Shown: in pieces, positions 59,211 through 64,000 of the stretch
How positions within the stretch are numbered: the stretch's first letter is position 1
Layout of the letters: every line of letters begins with the position of its first letter
Assembly: GCF_018688355.1 (NCBI RefSeq)
Contig: NZ_CP061317.1
Span: forward strand, 416,370-480,369
Direction: 5' to 3'
Origin: Polynucleobacter sp. AP-Elch-400A-B2
GTDB lineage: Bacteria > Pseudomonadota > Gammaproteobacteria > Burkholderiales > Burkholderiaceae
DNA length: 64,000 nt
Made by a program: the position numbers and the translations under genes
Notes under the pieces: generated by a model
Told to the model about the DNA's origin: nothing
The model's database searches: none
What the model saw: the letters and a program-made list of their open reading frames with translations, nothing else

Positions 59211-60170
59211 ATCAAACCTCTTATTGAAATCGTCACGCCGGCACCACCAGGTAGTCTGCACGGAAACCGGATCACAGCCTTGCGCTGGCAGAATTTCTTG
59301 GAGAGGCTCGGCTATGAAGTTGTGGTGACTGAATCCTGGTCAGGTGAAGATGCCTCTATGCTGATAGCGTTACATGCCTATCGAAGCCATTCATCCATCA
59401 TGGCGTTTCATGAGCAGCATCCTAATCGGCCTATTATCTTGGTTTTGACGGGCACTGACTTGTATCGAGATATGGCAGACCATATTGAGGTGCTGCGCTC
59501 AATGGAAGTGGCGGATCAGTTGATTGTTTTACAGTCCTCAGCCTTGGATTCAATTCCAGAGCATCTGCGAGATAAAGTCCGAGTGATTTATCAATCAGTT
59601 CGGGTTGATATTCCCGATGAAGTTCCGAGTGCGGACTTCCAGGTAGCCGTGATTGGTCACCTGCGAGAGGAGAAGGATCCTTTTTGTATTGCCCGGAGCT
59701 TTCCTTTCATACCGTTCAATTCTAAGATCAGTGTCCTGCATTTAGGGATGGCTATGAATGAGCAAATGGAGCTTACTGCTAAGGGGTATAACGAAACTCT
59801 AGAGAATTACCAATGGATTGGTGAAGTAAGTCATGCTGATGCATTAAAGGCACTTGCTCAGAGTCGCCTGATGGTGATCTCTAGTCGGATGGAGGGTGGT
59901 GCTCATGTGGTTTCAGAGGCAATAGCGCTGGGTGTTCCAGTGATTGCCTCGGATATTCCGGGTAATCGAGGCCTGCTGGGGGATGACTATCTAGGCTACT
60001 ATCCAGTCGGTAATGAGACCACACTTGCAAACTTGCTGTCTCGTGCTGAAACCATGCCTGATTTTTACTCTGCACTAAAAAAACAGATTGATATTCGTAA
60101 AGATCTCGTCAGCCCTGAGCGAGAGATGCAGTCCATTCAAGAGCTGATGATTTCGCTACTTAAGAATTAA
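59211..60170 (+). CDS. senB: SenB-like selenosugar synthase (TIGR04348-type glycosyltransferase), AUC start
   Basis: 319 aa if started at ATC 59211. The GT-B protein begins IKPLIEIVTPAPPGSLHGNR, the conserved family start, and has SIMAFHEQHPNRPIILVLTGTDLY, VAVIGHLREEKDPFCIARSF and SSRMEGGAHVVSEAIALGVPVIASDIPGN. No ATG/GTG/TTG lies between the upstream TAA (59199) and TTG 59280, which would remove the conserved N-terminus. AAAGG (59200-59204) is 6 nt before the ATC. SenB makes a selenosugar from selenophosphate and a UDP-sugar for selenoneine. Adjacent egtD supports this. Confidence 0.82.
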   Translation: MKPLIEIVTPAPPGSLHGNRITALRWQNFLERLGYEVVVTESWSGEDASMLIALHAYRSHSSIMAFHEQHPNRPIILVLTGTDLYRDMADHIEVLRSMEVADQLIVLQSSALDSIPEHLRDKVRVIYQSVRVDIPDEVPSADFQVAVIGHLREEKDPFCIARSFPFIPFNSKISVLHLGMAMNEQMELTAKGYNETLENYQWIGEVSHADALKALAQSRLMVISSRMEGGAHVVSEAIALGVPVIASDIPGNRGLLGDDYLGYYPVGNETTLANLLSRAETMPDFYSALKKQIDIRKDLVSPEREMQSIQELMISLLKN

Positions 60171-60182
60171 GCAAATTATCTA

Positions 60183-61112
60183 TTAGACGTTTGCAAAGCA
60201 AACTAAGAAGTGCTTATTTGGATCGGTCCAGCATTGGATCTCAGTGAACCCGGCATGACTAAGTTTTTCTACAAAGTTTTCCTGAGTGTATTTGTAGCTA
60301 TTCTCAGTATGAATTAAATCTCCTGCCTTAAAAGAGATAATGTGATCTGGGCGTCCATTGCCGGGTAGAGTCACCTGAACATCAGAGCGTGCTCGCAGAT
60401 GCATCTCAATATGGGACTGGGAGACGTTATAAAAAGCGTGGTGCTCCCAATCCTGAAGTTCAAAGTTGCTGCCAACGAGTCGATTGACGTTGAGCAGGGC
60501 ATTCAAATTAAATGCAGCAGTGACTCCCAAGGAATCGTTGTAAGCGAGGTGCAAGGTTTCAGTATCTTTGACTAGATCGACGCCTATTAGGAGTCCGCCA
60601 TTCCCGTAGCACTCATGAGCAAGATTGCTAAAAAACTGATCCGCTTTTTCGGGATCAAAGTTACCGATTGAGGAGCCTGGGTAGAAAAATACTTTCCGAA
60701 GTGATTGAAGTTCAGGAAAGGCTAGCGGCAAGCTAAGGTCGATAGCATGAGCTGACATCTCAATTTGAGGAAACTGCTTTTGTAGGTCAGCAACAGCGGC
60801 CTCTAAATATTCTTTTGAAATATCGAGTGCTCGATATTGCTTTGGCTGAATACTATTAAAAAGTTGGCTACCTTTAGCGCAATTGCCTGCCCCTAGATCC
60901 ACTAGAACGTCACAATGCGCTACTGTATTTGCAATCTCACGCCGATAGGTATCCATAATCCATTTCTCTGTTCGAGTTGGATAGTATTCCTCGAGAAGCG
61001 TAATGACATCAAACAGATGTGAGCCGACCTCATCATAAAAAAACTTTGGCGATATTGACGGCTTATCAGCAGTAAGACTTTGAAGTAATTCTTGAGCCAG
61101 TGTGTGTTTCAT
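60183..61112 (-). CDS. egtD: EgtD, L-histidine N-alpha-methyltransferase
   Basis: 309 aa. Trimethylates histidine to hercynine with three SAM. Family marks: SPKFFYDEVGSHLFDVITLLEEYYPTRTE, SAM loop VLVDLGAGNCAKGSQLF, RALDISKEYLEAAVADL, VFFYPGSSIGNFDPEKA and GGLLIGVDLVKDTETLHLAYND. Hercynine is the precursor of ergothioneine and of selenoneine. It is the last gene of the importer operon on this strand and convergent with senB (12-bp gap). Confidence 0.95.
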   Translation of the reverse strand: MKHTLAQELLQSLTADKPSISPKFFYDEVGSHLFDVITLLEEYYPTRTEKWIMDTYRREIANTVAHCDVLVDLGAGNCAKGSQLFNSIQPKQYRALDISKEYLEAAVADLQKQFPQIEMSAHAIDLSLPLAFPELQSLRKVFFYPGSSIGNFDPEKADQFFSNLAHECYGNGGLLIGVDLVKDTETLHLAYNDSLGVTAAFNLNALLNVNRLVGSNFELQDWEHHAFYNVSQSHIEMHLRARSDVQVTLPGNGRPDHIISFKAGDLIHTENSYKYTQENFVEKLSHAGFTEIQCWTDPNKHFLVCFANV

Positions 61113-61149
61113 TCGATTGATTATCTATGAGGATGAATTAACAGGTAAC

Positions 61150-61956
61150 TTAGCCCTGGTTGTGCATCTGAATTCGACGTAGTTTGTTACTAACCATATC
61201 CACGAAGACAACTAAGAGAAGCATTGCAATGATGACGGTGGATGCTTGTGCCTCTCGAAGTAAGGAGAGTTCGTAATACAGCATCTGTCCTAGTCCGCCT
61301 GCACCTACAAAGCCCAATATCGTTGCCATGCGGATATTCATTTCCCAGCGATACAGGCTATATGACAGTAATTGAGGTGCGATTCCGGGGAGCGTGCCAT
61401 ATAAGAAGCTAGTGACTCTCCCAGAACCGCTGAGCATTAGCGCGTTACTAGGTCCCGTGGGATGATTTTCTAAGCTTTCGCCAAACAGTCTTCCTAAAAC
61501 CCCGGTGGTATGGAGCGTTAAAGCTAAAGTTCCTGCAAATGGCCCAAGGCCAACAGCCAGCACCATAAGGGCTGCCCAAACTAATTCGGGGACGGATCGT
61601 AAGAAGTTACAAATAAAGCGTGTGAGTCCTTTTGCAGTTGGACCAAATCTGCCTGACACCGGAAGTGAAAGTCCGAGACTCAAGGTGGCTGCGATGAGAG
61701 TTGCTAGAGCAGAAATTGCGAGCGTTTGTAAAATACCTTGCCAAATTTTTTCTAAGAAATCAGCGCTGAGATCAGGTGGAAAAAATCGCCCAATAAACTG
61801 CGCCATATTACGTAATGCTTCAAGTGTGAAGAGGTCGGCTGGGTTGAGCGAAAGATAAACAAGGCTAGCAATCGTTAATCCAAAGAGAATCAAGAGCATT
61901 AAGAGGCACTTAAGACAAAATTGACGAGCTGGCTGAGTATTGATTGGAGCAATCAT
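61150..61956 (-). CDS. PhnE-like ABC permease 2
   Basis: 268 aa, six hydrophobic helices. EALRNMAQFIGRFFPPDLSADFLEKIWQGILQTLAISALATLIAATLSLGL is the PhnE-type start, followed by RSVPELVWAALMVLAVGLGPFAGTLAL and GFVGAGGLGQMLYYEL. Overlaps the upstream permease by 4 nt. Same fold family as the phosphonate/phosphite permeases. Confidence 0.93.
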   Translation of the reverse strand: MIAPINTQPARQFCLKCLLMLLILFGLTIASLVYLSLNPADLFTLEALRNMAQFIGRFFPPDLSADFLEKIWQGILQTLAISALATLIAATLSLGLSLPVSGRFGPTAKGLTRFICNFLRSVPELVWAALMVLAVGLGPFAGTLALTLHTTGVLGRLFGESLENHPTGPSNALMLSGSGRVTSFLYGTLPGIAPQLLSYSLYRWEMNIRMATILGFVGAGGLGQMLYYELSLLREAQASTVIIAMLLLVVFVDMVSNKLRRIQMHNQG

Positions 61957-62780
61957 GCCAATTGCTTTCGAATGATTAAGCTGATGTAGTCAGCCAGTAA
62001 TACGAGACCCAAAAAAACTACCAGAATGGTTGAGACTTCCCCGCCATTGAGCATTTTCATGGACTGATCCATTAGTTGACCTAATCCGCCTGCACCGACA
62101 AAGCCCATCACCACAGAGGCTCGCACGGCACACTCCCAGCGATAGACTGTATAAGAGGCAAGCTCTTGCGCTGAGCCTGGCAGTAAGCCATACAAAAATG
62201 CCTCTGTACGACTACTGCCAGATAAGATGAGGGCGCGAGCAGGTAAGGTGTTACCAGACTCCAAAATTTCTGAATAGACTTTGGCAAGCATGCCGCCATA
62301 GGTAATTGCGATAGCTAAAACCCCTGCAATAGCACCCAGGCCAAATACCCTTACCAATAAGAGCGCCCACACAATTTCTGGAATGCCGCGCAGTACTAGC
62401 ATGAGGGAACGTGCCAGAAACCGAATAGCTTGGGCAAACTGATGATCGGATGTAGGGCCAATTCGTGAAATCGAGAGGCTATAAGAAATGATGAGGCCAA
62501 GCGGTACTGCTGTCACCATCGCTAAAGCAATCCCGGCGGTAGCCATAGCTAAAGTCTCTATAGTAGCTTTGATGACTAGGGATAAAAAAGTTGCTTCAAT
62601 ATTGGGTGGAAAAAACTGTACTAAAAAGTCACCCATGACTTGAATATTCTTTGGGTCGACTAAAAGCTTGGGCTCAAATTGAGCGAGTTGCAGCATGGGC
62701 CAAAGGATGGTGATGGCAAGTAGCAAGCCCATGAAGCGATAGGGTGTTGCGGGATCTCTAGAAATAATAGATGTTTGCAT
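61953..62780 (-). CDS. PhnE-like ABC permease 1
   Basis: 275 aa. Parallel to the next permease: QVMGDFLVQFFPPNIEATFLSLVIKATIETLAMATAG, RGIPEIVWALLLVRVFGLGAIAGVLA and GFVGAGGLGQLMDQSM. Two permeases in series are usual in PhnE-type systems of this subclass. Overlaps the ATPase gene by 1 nt. Confidence 0.93.
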   Translation of the reverse strand: MQTSIISRDPATPYRFMGLLLAITILWPMLQLAQFEPKLLVDPKNIQVMGDFLVQFFPPNIEATFLSLVIKATIETLAMATAGIALAMVTAVPLGLIISYSLSISRIGPTSDHQFAQAIRFLARSLMLVLRGIPEIVWALLLVRVFGLGAIAGVLAIAITYGGMLAKVYSEILESGNTLPARALILSGSSRTEAFLYGLLPGSAQELASYTVYRWECAVRASVVMGFVGAGGLGQLMDQSMKMLNGGEVSTILVVFLGLVLLADYISLIIRKQLA

Positions 62781-63559
62781 TATGAGGCGGTGCTACTGGC
62801 TTGAATTGGAAGTCCTCCAAGCTCTGATGCATACAGCTCTCTTAAGATTTGTTCGCTGACCTCACTTGAGGGTAGATCAAAAATGATTTGACCATCCCGA
62901 ATCCCAATAATGCGTGGGAACCACCGCAGGGCAATGTCGACTGCATGAAGACTAGCGACAAGAGTGGCAGTGCGTTTTTTTGCTTCTTCAATCAGTACGC
63001 TAATCGTCAGGTCTGATAGAACCGGATCCATGGCAGATACTGGTTCATCGGCCAAGATGAGCTGCGGTGCTTGATACATCACTCTAGCAACCCCGACCCG
63101 CTGCAACTGACCACCAGAGAGGCAGTCGCAACGATCAAATAGCTTATCAGTCAAGTCTAGGCGTTCCAAACACGACTGCGGACCCGCAATGTCTACCGGG
63201 TAAACCAATGACAGAATGGATTTCCAGAGCGGCCACTGTCCCAGTCGCCCAGCGAGAATGGCAGTGATCACTCTTTGTCGTAGTGGAATTGGGGGCGCTT
63301 GATGTACTAAGCCAATTTTTGAGCGTAAGCGCTTGAGTGATGACTTAGAGAGTTTCCAGGGATTCTCTCCAAGTACCTCAGCGGTTCCGAGCGAGGGCTT
63401 TAGAGCAGTAGCTAAGATATTTAAGAATGTGGTCTTGCCAGAGCCTGATGGGCCAATCACGGCGATGCACTCGCCAGCCTGAGCCATTAATGAAACTTGA
63501 CTGAGTGCTGGCGTTCCGTTGCTGTGCTCAAAGCTCAGCTGCTGTAAGGAAAATCCCAC
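62780..63559 (-). CDS. PhnC-like ABC transporter ATPase
   Basis: 259 aa. Walker A GPSGSGKT, Q-loop HQAPPIPLRQRV, signature LSGGQLQRV, Walker B LILADEP with VSAMDPVLSD. The region resembles PhnC of phosphonate importers. The operon order D-C-E-E-egtD is read from the right edge inward. Confidence 0.94.
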   Translation of the reverse strand: MGFSLQQLSFEHSNGTPALSQVSLMAQAGECIAVIGPSGSGKTTFLNILATALKPSLGTAEVLGENPWKLSKSSLKRLRSKIGLVHQAPPIPLRQRVITAILAGRLGQWPLWKSILSLVYPVDIAGPQSCLERLDLTDKLFDRCDCLSGGQLQRVGVARVMYQAPQLILADEPVSAMDPVLSDLTISVLIEEAKKRTATLVASLHAVDIALRWFPRIIGIRDGQIIFDLPSSEVSEQILRELYASELGGLPIQASSTAS

Positions 63560-63563
63560 GAGA

Positions 63564-64000
63564 CTACTTAATCAACCCAGCAGAGCGAGCTGCTTTTTCG
63601 ATATCGTCATAGTTTGACGATTTCGTGGTGACATATTTACTTGCGCGCTGAAGATCCATGATTTCTTTATGGTTCGGATTGTTAGTATCTAACTTTAAAA
63701 ACGCGTCAGTAATTTTCTTTACCGTTACTGAGTCGAGATCTCCGCGAACAGTCCAGTTGTAATCAAAGTAAGGTGGTGTTGTAGAGAGTACTTTTGACTT
63801 TAGTGCATTCGGATTTTTTGTTTCATTCAGCTTTACCCAAACTGAGGCATTGAGTGCGCCAACATCTGCCTTGCCACTGGCCACAAAAGCGACTGTCGCA
63901 TCATGTGCCCCAGAAAAAGCAATGTTTTTAAAATCTTTATCTGGATTGATACCAGCTTGCATTAGGAAATAGCGCGGCATGAGATGTCCGGATGTTGAGG
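63564..64000 (-). CDS. PhnD-like substrate-binding protein (N-terminus outside the window)
   Basis: The frame stays open to base 64000, reading STSGHLMPRYFLMQAGINPDKDFKNI before the first internal Met. STSGHLMPR corresponds to the STSGYLVP ligand-loop motif of phosphonate-binding PhnD, and SGAHDATVAFVASGKADVGAL follows. The His in place of Tyr and the neighbours fit the group proposed to bind selenium oxyanion (TIGR04553-like), but ligand is inferred. Confidence 0.85.
   Translation of the reverse strand, partial: STSGHLMPRYFLMQAGINPDKDFKNIAFSGAHDATVAFVASGKADVGALNASVWVKLNETKNPNALKSKVLSTTPPYFDYNWTVRGDLDSVTVKKITDAFLKLDTNNPNHKEIMDLQRASKYVTTKSSNYDDIEKAARSAGLIK

Overview
The window is moderately AT-rich, densely coded bacterial DNA. 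Gene content and protein style suggest a flagellated betaproteobacterium of the Burkholderiaceae, most likely Polynucleobacter or a close relative. This is an inference from FliK-R and FlgB-L order, the MotA/MotB type, short intergenic gaps and many small secreted proteins; no rRNA or other marker gene is present to confirm it. I found no tRNA, rRNA, CRISPR array, transposase or phage gene.

Region 1 (1-24716) is flagellar. It starts inside fliK and runs fliLMNOPQR (export gate and C-ring). A secreted protein, an alpha-carbonic anhydrase and a TPR-glycosyltransferase-like protein follow. Then comes flgBCDEFGHIJKL, headed by a textbook sigma-54 promoter at 9834-9849, then motAB, three small envelope/TPR proteins and flhB. 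Several parts are unusual: FliM lacks the N-terminal CheY-binding peptide, FlgJ lacks its muramidase domain, FlhB has NPEH instead of NPTH, and fliK carries an exact 128-bp duplication.

Region 2 (24717-36504) is accessory. It holds three very large cysteine-free repeat proteins (828, 859 and 1206 aa) without signal peptides. Two are paralogues of each other; the third is built almost wholly from octapeptide repeats. Two tiny antisense-oriented genes beside them have similar C-termini that recall the YjfB-type 'putative motility protein' family. AT-rich spacers with inverted repeats and a strong terminator separate the units.

Region 3 (36505-46710) holds a spermidine-synthase-like protein, small membrane proteins, a stand-alone FliG C-terminal-domain-like protein, an M23 peptidase, three consecutive bactofilins, a ParA-type ATPase and a membrane protein with unknown partners. 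I read this as a candidate cytoskeletal/positioning module, possibly linked to the flagellum.

Region 4 (46755-59120) is metabolic: ahpF and ahpC (with a three-arm RNA structure between them), two glutathione-transferase-fold proteins, and a catabolic locus. That locus has an alpha/beta hydrolase lacking its nucleophile serine, an aldehyde dehydrogenase and a GntR/FCD regulator, divergent from a complete LivKHMGF-type ABC importer and a second hydrolase.

Region 5 (59211-64000) combines a SenB-type selenosugar synthase (TIGR04348-like, apparently with an AUC start), EgtD (hercynine synthesis) and a PhnDCEE-like ABC importer of the kind proposed to import selenium oxyanion. Together they suggest selenoneine/ergothioneine-type metabolism with a dedicated importer; senA and senC are not in the window.
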